DNA of 64,000 bases, taken from positions 372,001 to 436,000 of the forward strand of contig NZ_LFQU01000001.1 in assembly GCF_001275135.1 (NCBI RefSeq), given 5' to 3'. The notes beneath the pieces were generated by a model, which saw only the letters and a program-made list of their open reading frames with translations, did no database searches and was not told the origin of the DNA. Shown in pieces: positions 51,974-59,489 of the stretch. The first letter of the stretch is position 1, and each line of letters opens with the position of its first letter. Both the position numbers and the translations under genes were made by a program. The DNA comes from Xylanibacter rarus (GTDB lineage: Bacteria > Bacteroidota > Bacteroidia > Bacteroidales > Bacteroidaceae).

Positions 51974-52555
51974 AATGAATATGATAATAATATAAAAGGA
52001 CGTATCGCGCATTATACGCAGTTACCTTTTGAGGTACCTCAAAATTGGAGTTGGACAACACTTGGAAAAATTGGCAAATGGCAGTCGGGGAGCACACCAA
52101 ATAGGCTGAATAAGGATTATTATAATGGGAATATTCCTTGGCTAAAAACGGGAGATTTAAATGATGGATATATTACCCATATTCCCGAATATATAACAGA
52201 AAAAGCCTTGAATGAGACTTCTGTGAAACTAAATCCTACTGGTAGTGTGTTAATTGCTATGTATGGAGCAACAATAGGAAAGATAGGAATATTAACTTTT
52301 CCTGCTACAACGAATCAAGCCTGTTGTGCTTGTGAAGTCTTTAAAGGGATAGATAGAGAGTTTATATTTCTTTTTTTATTATCCCATAGGGAAGAGTTTA
52401 TAAAAATGGGAGGTGGTGGAGCACAGCCAAATATATCCAAAGAAAAAATAATAAATACCTATATTCCTTTGCCGCCATTTACGGAACAACAAAGAATTAT
52501 AAATGCGGTTAATAAGATATTTGCTCAATTAGATACAATAATGGAGAGTTTATAG
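51974..52555 (+). pseudogene. Silent hsdS TRD2 cassette without start codon
   Basis: An open frame of about 190 codons that begins right after a TAG (51971-51973) and has no start before 52208. It encodes one complete TRD (HYTQLPFEVPQNWSWTTLGK to LPPFTEQQRIINAVNK) and ends LDTIMESL. It starts just upstream of the recombinase gene, running away from it. The 5' part shares the 21-bp repeat (52006-52026) with the reversed silent copy, so it is a stored alternative TRD2 that can move by inversion. Confidence 0.8.
52006..52026 (+). repeat. hsdS inversion repeat IR3, left
   Basis: 21 bp identical, in reverse complement, to 53016-53036. It would exchange the TRD2 of the two silent copies. Its CGCGCA-TAT core is shared with IR2. 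Confidence 0.75.
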
Positions 52556-52573
52556 ACTCTCCATTATTGTATC
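52532..52573. repeat. Tail-to-tail inverted repeat at the ends of two silent hsdS copies
   Basis: GATACAATAATGGAGAGT (52532-52549) faces its complement at 52556-52573. It arises because two hsdS ends (both encoding LDTIMESL) converge, overlapping by 6 bp; it may also act as a terminator. Confidence 0.75.
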
Positions 52574-53752
52574 AAGATGTTTAAACACAATATTTATAGC
52601 TTCTACAATCCTCTTCTGTTGATTATAAGGAGGTATAGGTACTTCTATTGCCTTGAATAGTTTTTTGTTAAGATGCGGAATTGCAGAACCTACCTTATTC
52701 TCTCGCAGGGTCTTGCGATGTAAGTTTATCACTAGTAAGACATAATCAGCATTCATTTCATCTGTTATAGATAACTGCTTAAATGTGCTACCTTGATAGC
52801 CGTCTATTGGAGTTCTGAATACTTCCCCAGAATTCTCACCATCAACCAATATCAAAAGAGAATTTGCCGGAATGTATTTGCCTGCCATTAACTTCTTAGC
52901 ATCACGCTCACCGCGCAAATATTTGACATCAAGATTAATTCTTTCAATGCCACTTTGCTTTTCTCCATCAATTAAATTGCATAAGGTTTGCATAGATACA
53001 ATTTGCCATCCTTCGGGTAACTGCGTATAATGCGCGTTATCACAAGTAATCTCTGCTTTCGGGTTGATTCGTTTTAACAATTCAGATGCCGGCTCATCAT
53101 TCGGGTCTTGTAGCACGAGTTTTCCATGAATGGCAAGGTCAAGAATTTTATTCTTGGCTTGCTTGATGGTGGTCTGTAAGTCTTGCTTGCCATTCTCCAT
53201 GATGTCAATCAATGAGAACCAACGTTCTATTTCTGATACAATACGTCGTTGTTCAGCAAGGGGAGGAATGGCGATATTCAAATTTAGAGTATTTTCTGAC
53301 CCGATGTTCCCTTGGCTAACATTTCCTGTTTCAGTGGAAAATATCGCATCTAATACATATCCTCCTTTCAATGCAAAGCATAAAAAATCTATATTAACTT
53401 CTGAAGAAAAGCGTCTAAGACAGCCAACACGTTGATTCAGAAGTAGTTTCTTTTGCACTGATGGAACTTTAACTGAATAGAAGTAATCTCGTTTTCCTTT
53501 TGTGCCTGTCATTGTGAATAGAATATCATCTTTTTGCAATAAGTATTTTTTAGTTTCCCTACCAATTACTTCCTCAACAAATACAGGCTGGGTATCAAGG
53601 ACTAGATTATCATTCTTGACATTCCCAATTCTTATAACTTGCCAGTCAGATTGATTAACATAAGTATTACTTTTATAGGCATAACCACCTTGGAAATCAA
53701 CAATATCTCCTAATTTACACCACTCCCAATTATCAGGAATTTCAAACGGCAC
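52550..53752 (-). CDS. hsdS: Silent type I specificity subunit S, reversed copy
   Basis: A reversed hsdS of about 400 residues with two TRDs: the first begins VPFEIPDNWEWCKLGDIVDF and the second follows the conserved DLAIHGKLVLQDPNDEPASE and EITCDNAHYTQLPEGW. The frame remains open up to the end of the 53-bp repeat at 53772, but it has no ATG and lacks the N-terminal helix; the GTG at 53752 is inside the shared repeat and is unlikely to start translation. It should be silent until inversion joins it to the expressed N-terminus. TRDs differ clearly from those of the active copy. Confidence 0.82.
   Translation of the reverse strand: MPFEIPDNWEWCKLGDIVDFQGGYAYKSNTYVNQSDWQVIRIGNVKNDNLVLDTQPVFVEEVIGRETKKYLLQKDDILFTMTGTKGKRDYFYSVKVPSVQKKLLLNQRVGCLRRFSSEVNIDFLCFALKGGYVLDAIFSTETGNVSQGNIGSENTLNLNIAIPPLAEQRRIVSEIERWFSLIDIMENGKQDLQTTIKQAKNKILDLAIHGKLVLQDPNDEPASELLKRINPKAEITCDNAHYTQLPEGWQIVSMQTLCNLIDGEKQSGIERINLDVKYLRGERDAKKLMAGKYIPANSLLILVDGENSGEVFRTPIDGYQGSTFKQLSITDEMNADYVLLVINLHRKTLRENKVGSAIPHLNKKLFKAIEVPIPPYNQQKRIVEAINIVFKHLDTIMESL
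53016..53056 (-). repeat. hsdS inversion repeats IR3 and IR2, right
   Basis: 53016-53036 matches IR3 at 52006-52026; 53031-53056 matches IR2 at 50525-50550. The two overlap by 6 bp in the stretch before TRD2. Confidence 0.82.
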
Positions 53753-53772
53753 GTTCCCATAATGGTGCGTAT
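53720..53772 (-). repeat. hsdS inversion repeat IR1, right
   Basis: Exact inverted copy of 49860-49912 (53 bp). Similarity to the active hsdS stops at 53772, marking the right end of the invertible region (about 3.9 kb). Confidence 0.88.
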
Positions 53773-53802
53773 GTATAGTAAGCTATGGTTAATATTGTAT
53801 CG

Positions 53803-54012
53803 TTAAAGCTTTTGCCATAACACACTTTGAATGTTTTTATTTTCTATTCCGTTTTTCTGTTTGTCACACAGAAAGTCAGACGATGGACCATCATTATCTA
53901 CATGGACCTCTGCCAGTCTACCGTTGGCAGAAATGAACGCTGTTTCCAGCTGCTGTGTCTTGTTCTTGCTTTCTTTGGAGATGCGCTTTTGTACAATGGG
54001 AATAACAATAAA
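53803..54012 (-). pseudogene. Possible gene remnant between silent hsdS and adk
   Basis: About 70 open codons read like protein (IVIPIVQKRISKESKNKTQQ, later LAEVHVDNDGPSSDF) and stop with TAA at 53803-53805. No ATG is present and no family was recognised. Together with the terminator of adk it fills the 303 bp between the 53-bp repeat and adk. It may be a remnant of an earlier gene in the inserted segment, or chance. Confidence 0.3.
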
Positions 54013-54014
54013 AT

Positions 54015-54051
54015 AAGAGGCTAAGACGGAGCAACGCTCCCTTAGCCTCTT
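54015..54051 (-). terminator. Terminator downstream of adk
   Basis: AAGAGGCTAAG (54015-54025) pairs with CTTAGCCTCTT (54041-54051), with an inner GGAGC/GCTCC stem; TTATTTTATT follows on the minus strand. It closes the hpt-adk unit. Confidence 0.85.
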
Positions 54052-54075
54052 ACATTATAAATATGTCTTACGTAT

Positions 54076-54648
54076 TTACAGATTGTCTATAACATTGCAG
54101 ATGTCACCGAAGATGCGGTCGAGTTCGCCAAGACCGTTGATGTGGTGATGAAGGTTCTCCTTTGAGTACCATTCAATCAGCGGAGCAGTCTGGTTGTGAT
54201 AAACGTCGAGACGCTTCTTTATTGTCTCCTCGTTGTCGTCAGAGCGTCCGCTCTCCTGACCGCGCTTGATGAGGCGTGTCATCAGTTCGTCCTCGGGAAC
54301 GTCGAGCTCTATCATAGCTGCAATTTTGTGTCCGCGCTCGTTGAGCATGCTCTTCAGAGCCTCTGCCTGCGGTATTGTGCGGGGGAAGCCGTCGAAGATG
54401 ACACCCTTGTGCTCTTTTCCGAAGCTGTCGTAAACGCTTGCAAGGATGCTTACCATCAGTTCGTCAGGAATAAGCTGTCCTTTGTCGATGTATTGTTTGG
54501 CAGTTTTTCCCAGTTCTGTCTCGTTCTTGATTTCGTTACGCAGTACGTCGCCTGTTGAGATGTGGCCAAATCCGTACTTCTTAATCATAAGATCGCTTTG
54601 TGTGCCCTTTCCTGAACCGGGCGCACCGAAAATTACAATATTTTTCAT
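54076..54648 (-). CDS. adk: Adenylate kinase
   Basis: Catalyses ATP + AMP to 2 ADP in the cytosol. The 190-residue length indicates the short type without an extended zinc LID. P-loop GAPGSGKGTQS (7-17), AMP-binding region GHISTGDVLRNEI and FDGFPRTIPQAEAL (about 82-95) are intact, as is RLIKRGQESGRSDDNEETI of the LID. It lies 24 bp after hpt. In related Bacteroidales obgE would follow; here its own terminator and the restriction-modification insertion follow. Confidence 0.95.
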   Translation of the reverse strand: MKNIVIFGAPGSGKGTQSDLMIKKYGFGHISTGDVLRNEIKNETELGKTAKQYIDKGQLIPDELMVSILASVYDSFGKEHKGVIFDGFPRTIPQAEALKSMLNERGHKIAAMIELDVPEDELMTRLIKRGQESGRSDDNEETIKKRLDVYHNQTAPLIEWYSKENLHHHINGLGELDRIFGDICNVIDNL

Positions 54649-54672
54649 CTTTTTACTTTATGTTATTTTGTC

Positions 54673-55212
54673 TTACTCTTCCACCAGAGTATATATGTCG
54701 CGCAGGTTGCGTCCCTGCTGGTTGTAGTCGAGTCCGTAGCCAACGATGAAGTCGTTAGGAATCTCCATTGCGGCATATTCGATGTTCAGATCAACTGTAA
54801 GTTTTTCGGGCTTGAGCAGGAGTGTGCAGATATGCACCGACTCGGGGTTGCGCGTTCCGAGTGAGTCTATCATGCGTTTCATTGTCAGTCCGCTCTCAAC
54901 AATGTCTTCAAGGATTATTACTGTTCTGCCAGAGATGTCCTCGTTGATGCCTATAACCTCCTTGATTTTTCCTGTAGACATTGTGCCCTGATATGAGGCC
55001 AGCTTCACGAAGGAAATCTCACACGGAATGGTTATGAGCCGCATAAGGTCGGCTGCAAAAACGAACGAGCCGTTGAGCACGGCCAAAAACAGCGGGTTCT
55101 TATCCTTCATGTCTTTGTTTATGCGGTCTGCAACCGCCTTGACGCGCTTCATAATCTCGGCTTCGGGATAAGAAATCTTGAATTTTTTGTCATGGATTGT
55201 TATTGGGTCCAT
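54673..55212 (-). CDS. hpt: Hypoxanthine phosphoribosyltransferase
   Basis: Purine salvage enzyme that makes IMP or GMP from hypoxanthine or guanine and PRPP. The 179-residue protein has AVLNGSFVFAADLMR (about 45-59), SYQGTMSTGKIKEV and the PRPP-binding motif VIILEDIVESGLTMKRM (about 95-111), where the family has (V/I)xxEDI(V/I)DTGxT; the second acidic residue is here replaced by ESG, as seen in other Bacteroidetes. It is the first gene of the hpt-adk unit, divergent from the NAD(P)H-hydrate repair gene. Confidence 0.94.
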   Translation of the reverse strand: MDPITIHDKKFKISYPEAEIMKRVKAVADRINKDMKDKNPLFLAVLNGSFVFAADLMRLITIPCEISFVKLASYQGTMSTGKIKEVIGINEDISGRTVIILEDIVESGLTMKRMIDSLGTRNPESVHICTLLLKPEKLTVDLNIEYAAMEIPNDFIVGYGLDYNQQGRNLRDIYTLVEE

Positions 55213-55234
55213 AGTGCTTTTTTATATTTTGGCA

Positions 55235-55242
55235 CAAAATTA
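55235..55242 (-). promoter_or_regulatory. Possible -7 element for hpt
   Basis: On the minus strand TAATTTTG fits TAnnTTTG, 22 bp before the hpt start. No good -33 box is at the right distance. Confidence 0.45.
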
Positions 55243-55286
55243 CTAAAAATATATCAAACATTAATAAGCGATTGGCATTAATTTTG

Positions 55287-55294
55287 TATTTTTG
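55287..55294 (+). promoter_or_regulatory. -7 element immediately before the NAD(P)H-hydrate repair gene
   Basis: TATTTTTG fits TAnnTTTG and ends 5 bp before the ATG at 55300, so transcription would begin at or next to the start codon (a leaderless mRNA). A -33 box is not clear. Confidence 0.5.
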
Positions 55295-55299
55295 CACTG

Positions 55300-56817
55300 A
55301 TGAAGATTTTTACAGGTGCTCAGATTCGTGAGCTTGACAAATATACAATAGAGCACGAACCCGTTAAATCGATAGATTTGATGGAGCGTGCGGCTAAATC
55401 GATAACGCATGCCATTACCGAGACTTGGAGCAATGGTATGCCGGTGATTGTTTTTGCCGGACCGGGCAACAACGGAGGCGACGCCCTTGCCGTGTCGAGG
55501 ATGCTTGCTGAGCAGAAATATGATGTAAGCGTTTATCTGTTCAACATCAACGGCAACTTGTCTGAAGACTGCAAGACCAACAAGCAGAGGCTTATTGAAT
55601 GCAGGGCTGTAAGAAAGTTTGACGAGGTGGTGAACGAGTTTGACCCTCCGAAACTCGAAAAGAACATGCTTGTCATCGACGGCCTGTTCGGTTCGGGGCT
55701 CAACAAGCCGCTGGCCGGAGGCTTTGCCTCGCTTGTCAAGTACATCAATCAGTCGGCTGCTACGGTGGTGAGCATCGATGTCCCGTCAGGACTGATGACT
55801 GAGGACAACACCTATAACGTAAGGGCAAACATCATAAAGGCTGACCTTACGCTGACACTGCAAAACATAAAGTTGTCGTTCCTTTTTGCCGAGAACCAAC
55901 AGTTTATCGGCAAGCTTCGCATGCTCGACATAAGGCTGAGCAAGGAAGGCATGGAGCAGATGACATCACATTATCGCATTCTTGAGGAGAACGACCTCAG
56001 GCCGCGTCTGCTGCATCGCGACTGTTTTGCACATAAGGGCGACATGGGCCATGCGCTCATCGTAGCCGGCAGCTATGGCATGGCCGGAGCCGCCGTGCTT
56101 GCCACAAAGGCATGCCTGCGCAGCGGTGTGGGTAAAGTGACCGTCTGCACGCCAAGACGCAACAACGACATACTGCAGATGTCTGTTCCCGAAGCCATAA
56201 TGCATGTCGACAAGGAAGAAACCTTCTTCTCAGAGTCGGTTGAGACAGCAGACTATGATGCATTAGGCATCGGACCCGGACTGGGCATGCAGGAAGGCGC
56301 AGCTATCGCATTTATCAGTCAGGTGCGCCGTGCGCAGATTCCTGTTGTGGTTGATGCCGACGGCCTGAACATCCTTGCAAGCCACAGGGCATGGCTGCAG
56401 CAGTTGCCCAAGGGCATAATAATGACGCCGCATCCAAGAGAGTTTGAGCGCTTGTCTGGCAACAGGTTCAACGACAGCTATGAGCGCCTGAGCAATGCCC
56501 GCGACATGGCAGAGCACCTGCAGGCTTATATCATACTCAAAGGCCACAATTCAGCCTTGTGTATGCCTGACGGAAACATCGTTTTCAACTCTACGGGAAA
56601 TGCCGGAATGGCAACAGCCGGAAGCGGCGACGTGCTGACAGGTATAATAACAGGACTCTTGGCGCGTGGCTACAGGCAGGCTGACGCATGTATGCTGGGA
56701 ATGTATCTGCACGGACTTGCCGGCGACCTCGCTGCGAAAGAGATAGGAATGGAGAGTATGGTGGCAGGCGACATCATCAGATATCTGCCAAAGGCATTCC
56801 GCCGTCTGGAAGATTAA
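55300..56817 (+). CDS. nnr: Bifunctional NAD(P)H-hydrate epimerase / ADP-dependent dehydratase
   Basis: Repairs damaged, hydrated NADH and NADPH. The 505-residue fusion has the YjeF-N epimerase at about 1-215 (FAGPGNNGGDALAVSRML, VIDGLFGSGLNKPL) and the ribokinase-like YjeF-C dehydratase at about 225-500 (KGDMGHALIVAGSYGMAGAA, VVDADGLNIL, MTPHPREFERL, and TAGSGDVLTGIITGLLARG near the ADP site). All expected motifs are present. It diverges from hpt with 87 bp between the starts. A hairpin terminator follows. Confidence 0.94.
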   Translation: MKIFTGAQIRELDKYTIEHEPVKSIDLMERAAKSITHAITETWSNGMPVIVFAGPGNNGGDALAVSRMLAEQKYDVSVYLFNINGNLSEDCKTNKQRLIECRAVRKFDEVVNEFDPPKLEKNMLVIDGLFGSGLNKPLAGGFASLVKYINQSAATVVSIDVPSGLMTEDNTYNVRANIIKADLTLTLQNIKLSFLFAENQQFIGKLRMLDIRLSKEGMEQMTSHYRILEENDLRPRLLHRDCFAHKGDMGHALIVAGSYGMAGAAVLATKACLRSGVGKVTVCTPRRNNDILQMSVPEAIMHVDKEETFFSESVETADYDALGIGPGLGMQEGAAIAFISQVRRAQIPVVVDADGLNILASHRAWLQQLPKGIIMTPHPREFERLSGNRFNDSYERLSNARDMAEHLQAYIILKGHNSALCMPDGNIVFNSTGNAGMATAGSGDVLTGIITGLLARGYRQADACMLGMYLHGLAGDLAAKEIGMESMVAGDIIRYLPKAFRRLED

Positions 56818-56820
56818 ACC

Positions 56821-56849
56821 GGCAACAGGCCTTATGGCCGTTGCCTTTT
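56821..56849 (+). terminator. Terminator after the NAD(P)H-hydrate repair gene
   Basis: GGCAAC (56821-56826) with GTTGCC (56840-56845), an inner GGCC/GGCC pair and a following TTTT run. It starts 4 bp after the stop. Confidence 0.75.
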
Positions 56850-56888
56850 CCATATATTATAAGTTAGAACCGAAAATAATGAGATATT

Positions 56889-57950
56889 ATGAAGAAGCTG
56901 ATAACATGTGCATTGCTTTTTACAATGGGACTTCATGCCGCATCTGCCCAGAAAGGTAAGAACGTGGCAGATGGAACCGGGTATTATCTTCCACGCACCG
57001 AGTTGCGCTTTACGGTGAAGATGGAAAAGACATCTTATACGCCGGGCGAGTTTGCCGTTTATGCCGAAAAATATATGAAGGTGAGAAATGTCAGCATGCA
57101 GCCCTCTGTTACCTACCGCATGTTGGGACTTGACATTAACTCTGAAGGCGAGCGCGACACGTCTAAGTTTTATGTGGCTCCGGTCGACTCTAAACATAAT
57201 ATACAGACGCTTGAACTCGACGATAACGGTGTGCTGCTTGCCATAAATGCAGAACCGAAGCAGATAAAGGAGCGTGTGCCGTTTAAGTCCGCGCCGAAAC
57301 CTGCACCGCTAAATCCGCGCGACTATATGAACGAGGATGTTCTCTCGGCAGGCAGTTCGGCCAAGATGGCTGAGCTTTGCGCTCTAGAGATTTATGACAT
57401 ACGCGATAGCCGCAGCCTGCTGAGCAAGGGACAGGCCGACTTTATGCCTAAGGACGGCGAGCAGCTCAAGATAATGATGCGCAACCTTGACGAGCAGGAG
57501 AGCGGACTTATGCAGCTCTTTACGGGCGTTACCGTTAAGGACACTATTGAAACCGAGATTGTGTTTGTGCCTAACAAGGAAACCGACCGCCAGCTGCTGT
57601 TCCGCTTCTCGAAGTGGATGGGCATAACCGATGCCGACGACCTTGGCGGCAATCCATATTATGTAAGTGTTGAAGACAAGCATATCATGCCGTCTGTTCA
57701 GGAAAATCTGCTCAGCACGAAGAAAGCCAAGGACAATGGCGGATTTTATGTAAATCTTCCGGGAAAGATAAAGGTTACTCTGTTTAAGGGCACTGAGCAA
57801 TGGGCTGCATACGAGCTTTATGCCGCTCAGTTTGGTCAGGTGGTGGCTCTTGACGAAGGACTTTTCGACAAGAAACTGCTTACGAGCATTGTTCTCAATC
57901 CTGTTACAGGCAGCCTTGAGAGCATAGAGATAGAGAATATTAAGAAGTAA
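56889..57950 (+). CDS. DUF4831 family exported protein
   Basis: A 353-residue protein with a signal peptide ending ASAQ at about residue 20. The pattern GYYLPRTELRFTVKMEKTSYTPGEFAVYAEKYM (shown in positions 31-63) is that of DUF4831, a Bacteroidales periplasmic or outer-membrane-associated family of unknown function. Secondary structure looks mostly beta. It stands alone between a terminator and the NigD-like gene. Confidence 0.8.
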   Translation: MKKLITCALLFTMGLHAASAQKGKNVADGTGYYLPRTELRFTVKMEKTSYTPGEFAVYAEKYMKVRNVSMQPSVTYRMLGLDINSEGERDTSKFYVAPVDSKHNIQTLELDDNGVLLAINAEPKQIKERVPFKSAPKPAPLNPRDYMNEDVLSAGSSAKMAELCALEIYDIRDSRSLLSKGQADFMPKDGEQLKIMMRNLDEQESGLMQLFTGVTVKDTIETEIVFVPNKETDRQLLFRFSKWMGITDADDLGGNPYYVSVEDKHIMPSVQENLLSTKKAKDNGGFYVNLPGKIKVTLFKGTEQWAAYELYAAQFGQVVALDEGLFDKKLLTSIVLNPVTGSLESIEIENIKK

Positions 57951-58093
57951 TTAGGCATTTCCTAGCCATATTTCCTGCATCATGGCCCGCTTTCATTCCT
58001 GAAAATGTGAATAAAATTTAAAAACATTTGACGGTACGCAAGTAAAATGCACTTTGATGATTTCATTGGTGTAAGATAAATAATAAATATGTT

Positions 58094-58837
58094 ATGAAAG
58101 CAATGAAATTCTTTACAGTGATAGCGTTGGCCATGATGTCGGTTTTCACAATCACCTCTTGTGACAACGACAACGATGTTTATTGGTATTATCCGCCTTA
58201 TCCCAACGCGCTTGTTACGGTGAAGCCCGTAAGCGACAACGGTTTTTACCTTCAGTTGGACGACAGCACCACGCTGTTCCCCACAAACATGAAGACTTCG
58301 CCTTACGGCGACAAGGAGGTAAGGGCGCTGGTATGCTTTACAGAGGTGAAGCCTGTCAACTCTGACTATACCAAGTCGGTAGAGATAAACTGGATGGACA
58401 GCATACTGACAAAGAAGGGTGTGCCTTATCCGGGTGAAGAAGGCGAGGCTGAATATGGTGAAGATCCGATAGAGATTGTAAAAGACTGGGTAAACATTGC
58501 CGAAGACGGATACCTCACTCTGCGTTTCCGCACACGTTGGGGCAACAATGGAGTGGCACACTTCGTCAACCTGTTCACCGGAGTTAATCCCGATGACCCG
58601 TATGAGGTTGAGTTCCGTCACAATGCCTTTGGCGATGTCAACGGAGTATGGGGCGACGCCCTTGTGGCTTTCCGCCTGAGCGATCTGCCTGACACAGAGG
58701 GCAAAACCGTGAAACTGACATTGAAATATAAGTCGTTCAGCGGCGAGAAGTCAATACAGTTCGACTATTGCAGCCGTAAGGCTGCCGGAAGCACGAATAT
58801 AGCCGAAAAGCCGGCATATTCATCGCGTGTTAAGTAA
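58094..58837 (+). CDS. NigD-like lipoprotein
   Basis: A 247-residue lipoprotein with lipobox ITSC (Cys23) followed by DNDND. The architecture fits the NigD-like family: an OB-like N-terminal domain (about 40-110) and a C-terminal beta-sandwich (about 120-240, LTLRFRTRWGNNGVAHFVNLFTG). The Asp-rich stretch after the cysteine can act as a lipoprotein export signal to the cell surface in this phylum, so surface exposure is possible. The function of NigD proteins in Prevotella is linked to nigrescin loci, but for this homologue it is unknown. Confidence 0.8.
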   Translation: MKAMKFFTVIALAMMSVFTITSCDNDNDVYWYYPPYPNALVTVKPVSDNGFYLQLDDSTTLFPTNMKTSPYGDKEVRALVCFTEVKPVNSDYTKSVEINWMDSILTKKGVPYPGEEGEAEYGEDPIEIVKDWVNIAEDGYLTLRFRTRWGNNGVAHFVNLFTGVNPDDPYEVEFRHNAFGDVNGVWGDALVAFRLSDLPDTEGKTVKLTLKYKSFSGEKSIQFDYCSRKAAGSTNIAEKPAYSSRVK

Positions 58838-58870
58838 TCCGGATTATTATTGTTTGTTGATTATATTTCA

Positions 58871-58908
58871 GAAAAGGCCCCGCCGAGTGTTTCGGCGCAG
58901 GCCTTTTC
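58871..58908 (+). terminator. Hairpin between the NigD-like gene and the ECF sigma gene
   Basis: GAAAAGGCC (58871-58879) pairs with GGCCTTTTC (58900-58908), plus an inner GCCGA/TCGGC stem. It ends 11 bp before the sigma factor's ATG, so it is either terminator of the NigD-like gene or a leader structure of the sigma mRNA. Confidence 0.75.
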
Positions 58909-58919
58909 GATATTAAAGA

Positions 58920-59486
58920 ATGACAAAAAACTACGGCAGATATAAAGAGAACGACCTCGTCGAAATGGTAGTTAAGAAAGACCGGGGTGCAATGAAATTC
59001 CTTTATGACAGATATGCAGAATATTTGTCTGCCGTGTGTGGTCGCTATATCGCAGACGAAAACGACCGCAAGGATGTCTTGCAGGAGTGCTTTATCAAGA
59101 TTTTTATGTCGCTCTCTACATTCGAGTATCGCGGCGACGGTTCGTTGAAGGCATGGATGGCAAGGATAACGGTCAACGAGTCGTTGAAGTTTATAAGAAA
59201 AAGCGCCACTTACAGTTTTATTGAATATGGCGAGAATGTGCCCGACACGGCCGACGAACCTGAAGTGGAAGGCGTGCCGGATGATGTAATCAATAAGATG
59301 ATTTTGTCTCTCCCTCCTGGTTATCGAATGGTTTTCAACCTCTATGTGTTTGAAAACAAAAGTCATAAAGAGATTGCACGTATGCTTAACATTGGCGAAA
59401 GCTCGTCGGCATCTCAGTTCTCCAGGGCAAAGGCCCTGCTTGCAAAACGTATTAAAGAATATAAAACAGCACATAAAAATGATTAG
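58920..59486 (+). CDS. ECF family RNA polymerase sigma factor
   Basis: A 188-residue group IV sigma factor. Region 2 is at about 22-90 (FLYDRYAEYLSAVCGRYI, then DVLQECFIKIF), and region 4 at about 125-185 (LPPGYRMVFNLYVFENKSHKEIARML with the recognition helix GESSSASQFSRAKALL). It directs RNA polymerase to stress or envelope promoters and is released by its partner. The downstream gene starts 3 bp later and encodes a probable membrane anti-sigma protein. Its target promoters are not evident in the window. Confidence 0.93.
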   Translation: MTKNYGRYKENDLVEMVVKKDRGAMKFLYDRYAEYLSAVCGRYIADENDRKDVLQECFIKIFMSLSTFEYRGDGSLKAWMARITVNESLKFIRKSATYSFIEYGENVPDTADEPEVEGVPDDVINKMILSLPPGYRMVFNLYVFENKSHKEIARMLNIGESSSASQFSRAKALLAKRIKEYKTAHKND

Positions 59487-59489
59487 GTC

